Source of the DNA: Candidatus Polarisedimenticolaceae bacterium
Lineage (GTDB): Bacteria > Pseudomonadota > Gammaproteobacteria > Chromatiales > Chromatiaceae
Length of the DNA stretch: 47,561 nt
NCBI GenBank assembly: GCA_021648685.1
Contig: JAKISI010000021.1
Location: 1-47,561 of the forward strand
Reading direction: 5' to 3'
The position numbers were made by a program, and so were the translations under genes. Under the pieces are notes generated by a model. It worked only from the letters and a program-made list of their open reading frames with translations, was not told the origin of the DNA and made no database searches. Below are positions 37,388-44,930 of this stretch, piece after piece (within the stretch, counting starts at the first letter, position 1; each line of letters opens with the position of its first letter).

Positions 37388-40006
37388 ATGGAAGACGAAC
37401 GCACACGCCGCACCAAGCTTGACCAGTCTCGCAAACCTATTGCGATTGTTCATGAAGGCGTATTTGTCTATGCCAACCCGGTTTTTTTAAAACGTCTTGG
37501 TTACAGCCGCTTTGAAGAACTGGAAGCAATAACTGCACTTGATCTGGTAGCGCCAACTCATCAAGAGAGGTTTCGATCCCACCTAAAGCGTGCAGAGTCA
37601 ATTCCGCACTCAGTGCCAAACCTGCCTTCTGATAAACTATCCATGTTGAAGGAGGACGGATCACGTTTTGTAGCAATCACCAGTTCACACCACACGGTAT
37701 TTGATGGTGAAAACTGTGTTCTTCTCTCAATACGAACAAAAGAGGATACATCTTTAAAAAACAGACTATCAAGCCTGCCATGGAAATTATACTTGAGCAT
37801 GGTTTTTCTGGTTGTATTTATTGTTATCCCACCTGCCTTGTTGATGAAGCTCAACATCAATAATGCACCAAAAGTCTATTTTCCGGCCGATGCGCCAGCC
37901 GTCCTAGTTGATGATGCTTTGCGTGAAACGTTCCCCAGTGATCAAGTACTGATCTTGCTGTTTGAAGGGGTGGCGCTGTTTTCTGATGGTTTTTTGCAGG
38001 CCTTTGATCAGCTCTCAGAAGATTTGCTCTCTGACCCGAAAGTGGATGATGTGATCTCTGTGGTAACCCAGGATCATATTGCAGGCAGTGAAGATGGCTT
38101 TTCTGCTGCACCACTAATAGATGTAAACAAGCTCAGTGAATCACAACCAAAAGATAGATTGCGACATCTCCTCAGTGACCGCTTTGCAAGCGGCCTGCTT
38201 ATTGCAAAAGATGGTTCAGCACTTGCAATGATAGTGGTACCGGCAAAAGATGAAAACAGCATTCAGCGGCTTCAATTTCAAGAGCTGGTTATTCAAGCTG
38301 TAGATAATGCTCGTCTGAAAGGGTACCTCAGTGCAGTTTCTGGGCAGATTGCTGTAGATGTAGCTGAGTTTCATTCGATGCTGCAAGATAATATGGTATT
38401 TATACCAGCTAATGTCATTATAGGGTTATCGCTAATTTGGCTGTTATTCCGCCGTTGGCTTGCTGTCATTGTGGCTGGGGTAACCATTGGTGTAGTTACC
38501 AGCTCAACGGTGGCATTTTATGTGATTTTTGATCAGCCATTTACGCTTATTTCCAGCATTGTATCCCCGCTTCTATCTGCGCTTACAGTTGCAACCCTGG
38601 TTCATCTGTTTGGTGCGTTACGCTACGCCTCACAGCGAGGTTTGGTCGGTCGAAACAGAGTAGAAAAGGCATTATCTGAAATCCAAACGCCAGCCCTGTT
38701 TACAACACTGACAACTGCAGCAGGGTTTGCCTCATTGGCAACCAGCTCTATCCCCCCAATAAGAGATTTTGGCTTAATTGCAGCAGGTGGTGTAATCCTA
38801 ATCTATTTTGTTGTAATTAGAGTAGTGCCCAATATATTTATACATTGGGATTATGTGCCATGGCCTAAAAACAAGGGTGGATTGCGTTGGATGGACTATA
38901 TCGTTACCTGTCTGCTTCGGATTAGTATACGTTACCCAGTATGGGTTATTGTGTTTGTTTTTGGGGGCTTAGCTGTCGGTGTACCACAGATATGGAATGT
39001 TAAGGTTGAGTCTAACCTGCAAGAGTTTTTTTCTGATGACCATCCTGTAAGGCAGGCTACAGATAGAATAGAGCAAAAGTTATCTGGCACAACATCATTG
39101 GATATTGTTTTTAGATCCTCCAGCCGCGATGGCTTAAAGAAAATTGAAAGTCTAAGATTAATCCGTGACTTCCAATTGAGGGCTGACCAGCTGCCTGAGG
39201 TTGATAATTCAATCTCCCATGTTGATTTTATTGAAGAGATGAGCTGGGCGTTTAATGCTGAAAATCCAGCTTATCGTCATATTCCAGAAAGCAACAACCT
39301 GATAAGCCAATATCTGTTTGTCTATGATGGAAATGACCTTTATGATTTTGTAGACAGAGATTTTCAAATAGCGCGAGTAAACCTGAGTATTAATGTTCAT
39401 GGCGCAAATGAAATAAAGCGCGTTATAGGGCTGATAAAAGAAGATTTAGCTGAATCAGTGGGAACAAAACTAAGCTGGGAAATTGCTGGCCATGGGCGCT
39501 TATTTGCAGATCAAGTCGATCTATTGGTTCATGGTCAAGTTCTTAGCCTGTGGGCAGCAATAGTGCTCATCTTCATTTTAATGCTTGTTCTATGGCGTTC
39601 AATAGGGGGGGCACTGTTATGTATGATTCCAAATATATCACCAGTTTTACTTATATTTATAATCATGGGTGCAGCAGGAATCTGGCTGGATATTGCCACT
39701 GTTTTAATTGCAAGCATAGCAGTTGGCATAGCAGTTGATGATACTATCCATGTGTACCATGGTTTTATTCGGCGTGTAAAAAATGGCATAGCCCCGGTGA
39801 TAGCGCTATCACGGACGTTTCAACAAGCTGGACGGGCAGTCATGACAACAACCATTATCTTGTGCGCCCAGTTTATGATTCTTTTGATGTCCCAATTTAT
39901 ACCAACAACGCATTATGGGTTGCTGACCAGTGTAGGGCTTTGGGCAGCGTTACTTTTTGATTTATTACTGTTGCCTGCAATACTGATTTTAGTCTATCGA
40001 AAATAG
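37388..40006 (+). CDS. RND/MMPL permease with an N-terminal PAS domain
   Basis: Residues 15-117 read as a PAS sensor domain (IAIVHEGVFVYANPVFLKRL, then LSMLKEDGSRFVAITSSHHT). A membrane helix at 133-153 begins an RND-superfamily permease of the MMPL type with two periplasmic loops and about 12 helices. The sequence VGIAVDDTIHVYHGFIRR is the family motif in the second half, and FTTLTTAAGFASLATSSIPP its counterpart in the first. Total length is 872 residues. Fusion of a cytoplasmic PAS domain to such a permease is unusual. Codon choice is more AT-rich than in neighbours to the left. It belongs with the lipoprotein-sorting and barrel genes upstream. Confidence 0.85.
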   Translation: MEDERTRRTKLDQSRKPIAIVHEGVFVYANPVFLKRLGYSRFEELEAITALDLVAPTHQERFRSHLKRAESIPHSVPNLPSDKLSMLKEDGSRFVAITSSHHTVFDGENCVLLSIRTKEDTSLKNRLSSLPWKLYLSMVFLVVFIVIPPALLMKLNINNAPKVYFPADAPAVLVDDALRETFPSDQVLILLFEGVALFSDGFLQAFDQLSEDLLSDPKVDDVISVVTQDHIAGSEDGFSAAPLIDVNKLSESQPKDRLRHLLSDRFASGLLIAKDGSALAMIVVPAKDENSIQRLQFQELVIQAVDNARLKGYLSAVSGQIAVDVAEFHSMLQDNMVFIPANVIIGLSLIWLLFRRWLAVIVAGVTIGVVTSSTVAFYVIFDQPFTLISSIVSPLLSALTVATLVHLFGALRYASQRGLVGRNRVEKALSEIQTPALFTTLTTAAGFASLATSSIPPIRDFGLIAAGGVILIYFVVIRVVPNIFIHWDYVPWPKNKGGLRWMDYIVTCLLRISIRYPVWVIVFVFGGLAVGVPQIWNVKVESNLQEFFSDDHPVRQATDRIEQKLSGTTSLDIVFRSSSRDGLKKIESLRLIRDFQLRADQLPEVDNSISHVDFIEEMSWAFNAENPAYRHIPESNNLISQYLFVYDGNDLYDFVDRDFQIARVNLSINVHGANEIKRVIGLIKEDLAESVGTKLSWEIAGHGRLFADQVDLLVHGQVLSLWAAIVLIFILMLVLWRSIGGALLCMIPNISPVLLIFIIMGAAGIWLDIATVLIASIAVGIAVDDTIHVYHGFIRRVKNGIAPVIALSRTFQQAGRAVMTTTIILCAQFMILLMSQFIPTTHYGLLTSVGLWAALLFDLLLLPAILILVYRK

Positions 40007-40145
40007 GCAGAAACAATACGCCATTGTGCTAATCTAATGGGCTTCTGAGCCCGCCAATATAACCTGGACGGTGTACTAGGATTTATGCGTAATGATTGTA
40101 TTGTAGTTTGTCCATGATGTTCCTATCTGCTTCTTGGAGCTTTAA

Positions 40146-42920
40146 ATGAAAAAACACTATTTATTTGGCGCATTACTGGCTTTCATGCTAATTGGATGCG
40201 ATGCCGCAATTGATGAGATTTCTAATACAGACTATCTAGCTCGGGCAGAGAAATATTTAGACGATGGCGAACTAAAATCTGCTTCTATTGAGCTTAAAAA
40301 TGCGCTGAGAAAAGCTCCAGACAACCCTCAAGCGCGCTGGTTGTTGGGGAGGCTGTATCTGGAAGTAAGAAATCCACAAGGAGCGGAAAAAGAGCTAAAT
40401 AAAGCAAGAGAGTTTGGAGTAAATGATGCGGCTGTACTGCCCCTGTTATTAAAATCTTTATTAATGCAGGGAAAATATTCAAATCTACTGGAGCAGGATA
40501 TTAGCAAGGTTCAAGATGCTGAAATTAAAGCTGAGCTGTTAGCCTCCAGGTCAATGGCCTATTATTTTCAAAAAGAAACTGAAAAAGCAAATCGAGAGAT
40601 AGATATCGCCCTGGAACAATTTCCTGATTCTATTTACGCCAATACAGCCAAGGCCAGACTTACTGCAGCAGAAGGAAACCTGGATGAAGCGTATGAATAT
40701 TTAGATAAAGCATTAGCAAGAAAAAGTGATTATAAACCAGCTTGGAGCCTGCAAGGTGATCTATTGAATTCAGAGAACGAGCAGAAGAAAGCAGTTGATG
40801 CTTATGCAAATGCAGTTAAAGGTGATTACTTTAATGTATTGGACTTACAAAAAAAAGCACTCCTTCTTATTAGGCTAAAACGTTATGAAGAGGCACAGGA
40901 GAGCGTTGATGTATTGAAAGCATTGGTTCCAAATTATCCAGGAACCAGATATGCACAAGGGTTGCTCTATTTTTTTAATGACATGCTGAATAAAGCCGAA
41001 AGCGAGTTGGAGTTGGCGTTGACGATTAATAACAGCAATGTGCAGCCACTCTTTTTTCTTGGAGCAACTCAATATAAGCTGGGCAAATTCGACAAAGCAA
41101 AAAACTCCCTGACCAACTTTATTGTGGCTGTGCCGCAATATCCTCCAGCTAGAAAGATGCTGGCTCAAATTAAGTTAAAAGAAGGGGCATACAATGAGGC
41201 AGAGAAATTAATTCGCCCTTTGATTGCGCATGAACCAAAGGATGTTGCAGCATTAAATATTTTAGCAAATGCCCTGTTTGGACAGGAAAAAACAGGGGAA
41301 GGAGTTCAACTACTTGAAAAAATAGTAGCTATCCAGCCTGAATCACCGCAGGCACAAATGCGCTTGGGCGTAGGTTTGCTGGAATATGGAGAAAAAACAG
41401 GCGGAATTAAACATTTGAAAATGGCTGTCAAACTTGATCCAGAGTTTCTACAGGCGGAGATATTATTAATCCTCAACCACATCAAAGAGAAAAACCATGG
41501 GGAAGCAATAAAAGAAGCCGAGGCACTGGCTATCAAACAGCCTGATAACCTCGTTGTACATAACATGCTTGGAACCGCATACCTTGTTAATGAGCAGCTA
41601 GATAAGGCGACGCTCTCATTTCAGAAGGCAAAGGCCTTAAAGCCTGGTGATCCCAAGGCAAATCATAATTTGGCAATGATTGCTCTTCAGAAAAAAAAGG
41701 TTAGCAAAGCTAGAGATTATTACAACGATGTTCTACGGCAACACCCTGGACATCTTTTTACTTTTCTCAATATAGCCAGGCTTGAGGCCCAGCAGGATGA
41801 TTTTGCTGCAATGAAAACCGTATTGGAAGAAGCAATTGAAAGCAACCCTGATGCTATTGAGCCACGAGTTTTGTTAGTACGGCAATATTTGAGGGAAGGA
41901 AAAGTACAGAGGGCCCGTGCTGCGCTTGGGAATGTCATTGAAAAACATCGCAATAGCCCAATGGCTCTGACTGTTTTGGGTGAGATTCAGTTGGCATCCA
42001 GAGAGTATCAAGATGCTAAAATCTCTTTTCAGAACCTGATTGAGTTAAACCCCAAAGCAAGCAAATCCCACTTCTTGTTAGCCAAGGCATATAGCGGACT
42101 AAACGATCACGAAAAATATAAGATTGAGTTGGAGAAGGCACTTGCTATCAACCCCGATCACATACAATCAAAAATTGCGATGACGCAGCTGCAAATGATT
42201 GAAAAAAACTTCAATGCAGCACAGCAAAATATTAAAGCATTGAAAAAACAGTTGGGAGATACTCCAGAGGTACTTAATCTTGAAGGCAACCTGCTTGAAC
42301 GTTCAGGAAAGCATGAGCAAGCGCTTGGCGTCTATCAGCATTCGTTTGAGTTAAAGCCAGATGTGCAATCTCTCATTGCACTAACTCGAGTGCAATGGTC
42401 AGTAGGGATGAAAGATGATGCAATTTCCAAATTGAAAGAATGGAATAATCTTCATAAGGATAGTATTGGCACAATGCTTAATCTGGCTAATAAATATCAC
42501 GAGCTGGGTAGACTAAAGGATGCTATGCATCAATACCAGCAGGTGCTTGATGTATCAAAAAACAATGTTATAGCTCTAAATGATCTTGCTTGGCATTTAA
42601 AAGAATCTGATTTGGATAAGGCCCTCTTTTTTGCTGAAAAGGCATACTCTATTGCCTCAGATTCACCAAGTGTTCTAGATACGCTTTCAATTATCTTATT
42701 GGAAAAAGGGGAGGCGGTGCGTGCATTGCGCTTTATTGACCGCGCTTTAGTTCTACAGCCTGAAGACCCTACGCTTGCCTATCATAGATTATTGATTCTT
42801 GAAAAAAGCAGTGATAAAAAAGAGCTGAAAGCAAAACTGGGCAAGTTATTGAAAAAAGAGACAGATTTTCCTGAAAGGGCCGACGCTGAGCAGCTGCTTA
42901 AGCGCCTTATGAGCCAGTAA
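40146..42920 (+). CDS. prsT: PEP-CTERM system TPR lipoprotein PrsT
   Basis: The protein of 924 residues begins with a lipoprotein signal (LLAFMLIGC, C18) and then ISNTDYLARAEKYLDDGELK, as expected for PrsT. More than 20 TPR-like units fill the rest (SIELKNALRKAPDNPQARWL, SQYSxx-type repeats of 34 residues). PrsT accompanies exosortase and PEP-CTERM sorting systems and is thought to help assemble exopolysaccharide or sorted proteins in the envelope. A PEP-CTERM protein follows directly. The region is clearly AT-rich. No sigma-54 box is seen in its leader (40007-40145). Confidence 0.88.
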   Translation: MKKHYLFGALLAFMLIGCDAAIDEISNTDYLARAEKYLDDGELKSASIELKNALRKAPDNPQARWLLGRLYLEVRNPQGAEKELNKAREFGVNDAAVLPLLLKSLLMQGKYSNLLEQDISKVQDAEIKAELLASRSMAYYFQKETEKANREIDIALEQFPDSIYANTAKARLTAAEGNLDEAYEYLDKALARKSDYKPAWSLQGDLLNSENEQKKAVDAYANAVKGDYFNVLDLQKKALLLIRLKRYEEAQESVDVLKALVPNYPGTRYAQGLLYFFNDMLNKAESELELALTINNSNVQPLFFLGATQYKLGKFDKAKNSLTNFIVAVPQYPPARKMLAQIKLKEGAYNEAEKLIRPLIAHEPKDVAALNILANALFGQEKTGEGVQLLEKIVAIQPESPQAQMRLGVGLLEYGEKTGGIKHLKMAVKLDPEFLQAEILLILNHIKEKNHGEAIKEAEALAIKQPDNLVVHNMLGTAYLVNEQLDKATLSFQKAKALKPGDPKANHNLAMIALQKKKVSKARDYYNDVLRQHPGHLFTFLNIARLEAQQDDFAAMKTVLEEAIESNPDAIEPRVLLVRQYLREGKVQRARAALGNVIEKHRNSPMALTVLGEIQLASREYQDAKISFQNLIELNPKASKSHFLLAKAYSGLNDHEKYKIELEKALAINPDHIQSKIAMTQLQMIEKNFNAAQQNIKALKKQLGDTPEVLNLEGNLLERSGKHEQALGVYQHSFELKPDVQSLIALTRVQWSVGMKDDAISKLKEWNNLHKDSIGTMLNLANKYHELGRLKDAMHQYQQVLDVSKNNVIALNDLAWHLKESDLDKALFFAEKAYSIASDSPSVLDTLSIILLEKGEAVRALRFIDRALVLQPEDPTLAYHRLLILEKSSDKKELKAKLGKLLKKETDFPERADAEQLLKRLMSQ

Positions 42921-42967
42921 TACACGTTCTTTTGTAGAAAGCATGGACACTAAAATTGTTTGTTTTT

Positions 42968-43089
42968 TTTACACTGGCCATATGACGCATAAATATCATT
43001 TACATCAATCAGTTACGGTCGCTTATACGAGTCTTCACGTCTAAATATGGTTAAATTCAGCAACAAAGTGTCAGCTTTCTTTACACTCG
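42968..43089 (+). promoter_or_regulatory. Paired TTTACACT sites upstream of the sigma-54 promoter
   Basis: TTTACACTGG (42968-42977) and TTTACACTCG (43080-43089) lie about 215 and 105 bases upstream of the -24/-12 box. The second sits in an AGTGT-N11-ACACT inverted repeat. Enhancer sites for the sigma-54 activator (PrsR in PEP-CTERM systems) are expected at this distance. Binding by PrsR is inference. The 347-base stretch 42921-43267 holds no credible gene. Confidence 0.45.
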
Positions 43090-43182
43090 GGCACAATCTA
43101 TCAACTCGTTATGGGCAGTTTAGATTGGAAGTAATAGATAAAGTTTATATAAAACAGACAGATAAAAACCATAATGCGTTTC

Positions 43183-43198
43183 TGGCACGCGAATTGCT
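43183..43198 (+). promoter_or_regulatory. Sigma-54 (RpoN) promoter, -24/-12
   Basis: TGGCACGCGAATTGCT matches the RpoN consensus TGGCACG-N4-TTGCW at every defined position. Transcription should start near 43210, giving a leader of about 58 bases before the PEP-CTERM gene at 43268. This agrees with the known RpoN/PrsK-PrsR control of PEP-CTERM genes. Confidence 0.9.
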
Positions 43199-43267
43199 TT
43201 GTAATTACCGAGTTATTTCGATAACCTGAAGTTAATAGCAGGTTTAATTTGATTAGAGGACATTGCG

Positions 43268-44155
43268 ATGGAAATTAAAAAGAAATTAACAGCAGTTGCT
43301 ATTGCTGGCGTATTAGGGCTGGGTGCTATGAGTAGCGCCCAGGCTGGGCCATTCAGGTTTGACACCTCTGGGCTGGGTGATACGGTTGATAACGGTGCGG
43401 GTGCTCCGGCATATGCGTTTGATGCGGATGCGATTCTGTTTAGCTCGTTTCTTAATCCTTCTACAGTAACACTGATCGATACGAACAATGACGGCATGAT
43501 TGGCCCAGCTGATGACTTCCTGGAAATTGGTTTGGTTGCGGCAGGAAACTTCCAGATGAATAATGCCAATGTAAACACTTTTGTCTCTGGTGTGAGCGGT
43601 GAATATGACATCATTGCTGAATTTACCCTGAGGGGCATTGCATCCATTGTGGGATCAAACGTAATTGCATCTGGTTTAACGCTAAGCTCCGCTACTATCT
43701 GGTATGACGATGATCAGGGTTCTGGGTTGGGTTCAGGTGGTGTTGAAACAATCATTGCAACGCTTGATAATGCGAGTGGTGATTGTGCGGTTACTCATGG
43801 CACAAATGCTCAGGGTAGCTGCGTAATCAATTGGGATATGATTACGCCAGTAGCAGGTGTATGGCAGGTACCAGGTGGTGGAGCCGATTTGTATGATGGC
43901 GTAGACCCGCTTAACTTTCGTCTGGACATCAATATAGATGGGATTGACCCCGCGTTAGAACCTGGATATGCAGGTTATGGAACGACTTGTGGTATAGATG
44001 AGTTTGGTGATCCTCTTCCATTGTTGTGCCAACAGGAAGTCGAACTTGATCATAACGGTAGCGCAAGGCTTGTTCCAGAGCCTGCAACACTTGTGCTTCT
44101 AGGTGCTGGCCTGTTGGGCATGGCAGGCTTTGGTCGCCGCCGTAAAGCGAGCTAA
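43268..44155 (+). CDS. PEP-CTERM sorted exoprotein
   Basis: A signal peptide (LTAVAIAGVLGLGAMSSAQA) and a C-terminal sorting signal VPEPATLVLLGAGLLGMAGF followed by GRRRKAS frame a 295-residue protein. Exosortase would cleave at the PEP motif and release or anchor the protein at the cell surface or in the exopolysaccharide matrix. The segment DTNNDGMIGPADD looks like an EF-hand-type calcium loop. The middle is beta-rich and acidic with few charged basic residues. AGAGGA stands eight bases before the ATG. Expression should depend on the sigma-54 promoter at 43183. No exosortase gene is in the window. Confidence 0.93.
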   Translation: MEIKKKLTAVAIAGVLGLGAMSSAQAGPFRFDTSGLGDTVDNGAGAPAYAFDADAILFSSFLNPSTVTLIDTNNDGMIGPADDFLEIGLVAAGNFQMNNANVNTFVSGVSGEYDIIAEFTLRGIASIVGSNVIASGLTLSSATIWYDDDQGSGLGSGGVETIIATLDNASGDCAVTHGTNAQGSCVINWDMITPVAGVWQVPGGGADLYDGVDPLNFRLDINIDGIDPALEPGYAGYGTTCGIDEFGDPLPLLCQQEVELDHNGSARLVPEPATLVLLGAGLLGMAGFGRRRKAS

Positions 44156-44183
44156 TATATTATTTAGCTTAAAACAATCAGCT

Positions 44184-44221
44184 AAAAAAGCCCCGCCGAT
44201 TAGAACCGGCGGGGCTTTTTT
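44184..44221. terminator. Bidirectional rho-independent terminator
   Basis: GCCCCGCCG and CGGCGGGGC form a perfect 9-bp GC stem (44190-44198 and 44207-44215) with an eight-base loop, flanked by A6 on the left and a T-run on the right. It ends the PEP-CTERM transcript and could stop transcription from both sides. Confidence 0.95.
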
Positions 44222-44268
44222 ATTGCAAATAATTATGGGTCTATGCCATATCGAGTGGTTCAATGAAT

Positions 44269-44297
44269 AGACACAGAGACCACGGAGGCCACAGAGC
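44269..44297. repeat. Left inverted repeat flanking the GxxExxY gene
   Basis: The stretch CACAGAGACCACGGAGG, continuing to CACAGAG at 44297, is an imperfect inverse copy of the sequence just after the gene (about 44682-44706, CTCTGTGTTCTCAGTGGTCTC). Shared pattern: GAGACCAC-N-GAG-NN-CACAGAG. Such flanks are known around GxxExxY genes and hint at mobility. Confidence 0.65.
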
Positions 44298-44676
44298 ATG
44301 AAGGAGTGTAGTAAGGAGCTGTCAGAAACAGTGATAGATTGTGCTATTGAGGTGCATCGTACATTGGGTGCTGGACTGTTAGAAAACACCTATTGAGAAA
44401 TGTTTGGCTTATGAACTAAGCATGAAGGATATACCCTTTATTGTTCAGGCACCCATTCCGATACAGTATAAGGATATTAAGCTTGAATGTGGCTACAGGC
44501 TTGATTTTCTGGTGGACGACGGTCTGATTTTAGAACTTAAATCGGTTGAAAAATTACTGAAGATCCATGAGGCACAGATATTGACCTATTTGAAATTAAC
44601 GCATATCTCTACGGGATTGCTGATAAATTTTAATGCATCCAGGTTAGTCAATGGAATTAAACGTTACAAACGATAA
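44298..44676 (+). pseudogene. GxxExxY protein gene with frameshift
   Basis: From the ATG at 44298 the frame gives 32 residues, KELSETVIDCAIEVHRTLG then AGLLENTY, and stops at TGA 44394. One extra T at 44393-44394 breaks the frame; without it the reading goes on as EKCLAYELSMKDIPF and runs to 44676 with GYRLDFLVDDGLILELKSVE and HEAQILTYLKL. That is the PD-(D/E)xK-like GxxExxY family (about 125 residues), nuclease-like by fold but of unproven function. The second half is open from 44395. The break may be a true mutation or a read error. Confidence 0.85.
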
Positions 44677-44681
44677 CTCTG

Positions 44682-44706
44682 TGTTCTCAGTGGTCTCGGC
44701 AAACTG
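44682..44706. repeat. Right inverted repeat flanking the GxxExxY gene
   Basis: CTCTGTGTTCTCAGTGGTCTC is the partner of the repeat at 44269-44297. Between here and the RT-Cas1 gene (44707-44930) there is a small CCTATAT/ATATAGG palindrome (44726-44741) and a short GC hairpin near 44810, but no gene and no CRISPR repeats. Confidence 0.65.
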
Positions 44707-44930
44707 CTCCTGCGTTGCTCTACCACCTATATCCATATAGGCGTCTGTGTTTATGAAAAATAGCTGTATCCCCCACTCAATATGGCATAGCCCCCCTTCC
44801 GGAGGGCTGGCTTTCTGCGATTTGTTGCCGGCCAATATCTCGATGAAGAGATGATTAACCACTTTATACTATTCACTACACCCGATATGATACTACCCGT
44901 ATATGGAGTTACATTAGATTATATGATGCT

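Noticed and set aside
43047-43229. 60-residue frame before the PEP-CTERM gene
   Set aside because: It contains the sigma-54 promoter and a candidate enhancer site, has no ribosome site and no recognisable protein pattern.
44707-44930. CRISPR leader or array before RT-Cas1
   Set aside because: Only one short palindrome and a weak direct similarity (CTACACCCGATATG and CTACCCGTATATG) are present; there are no regularly spaced repeats.
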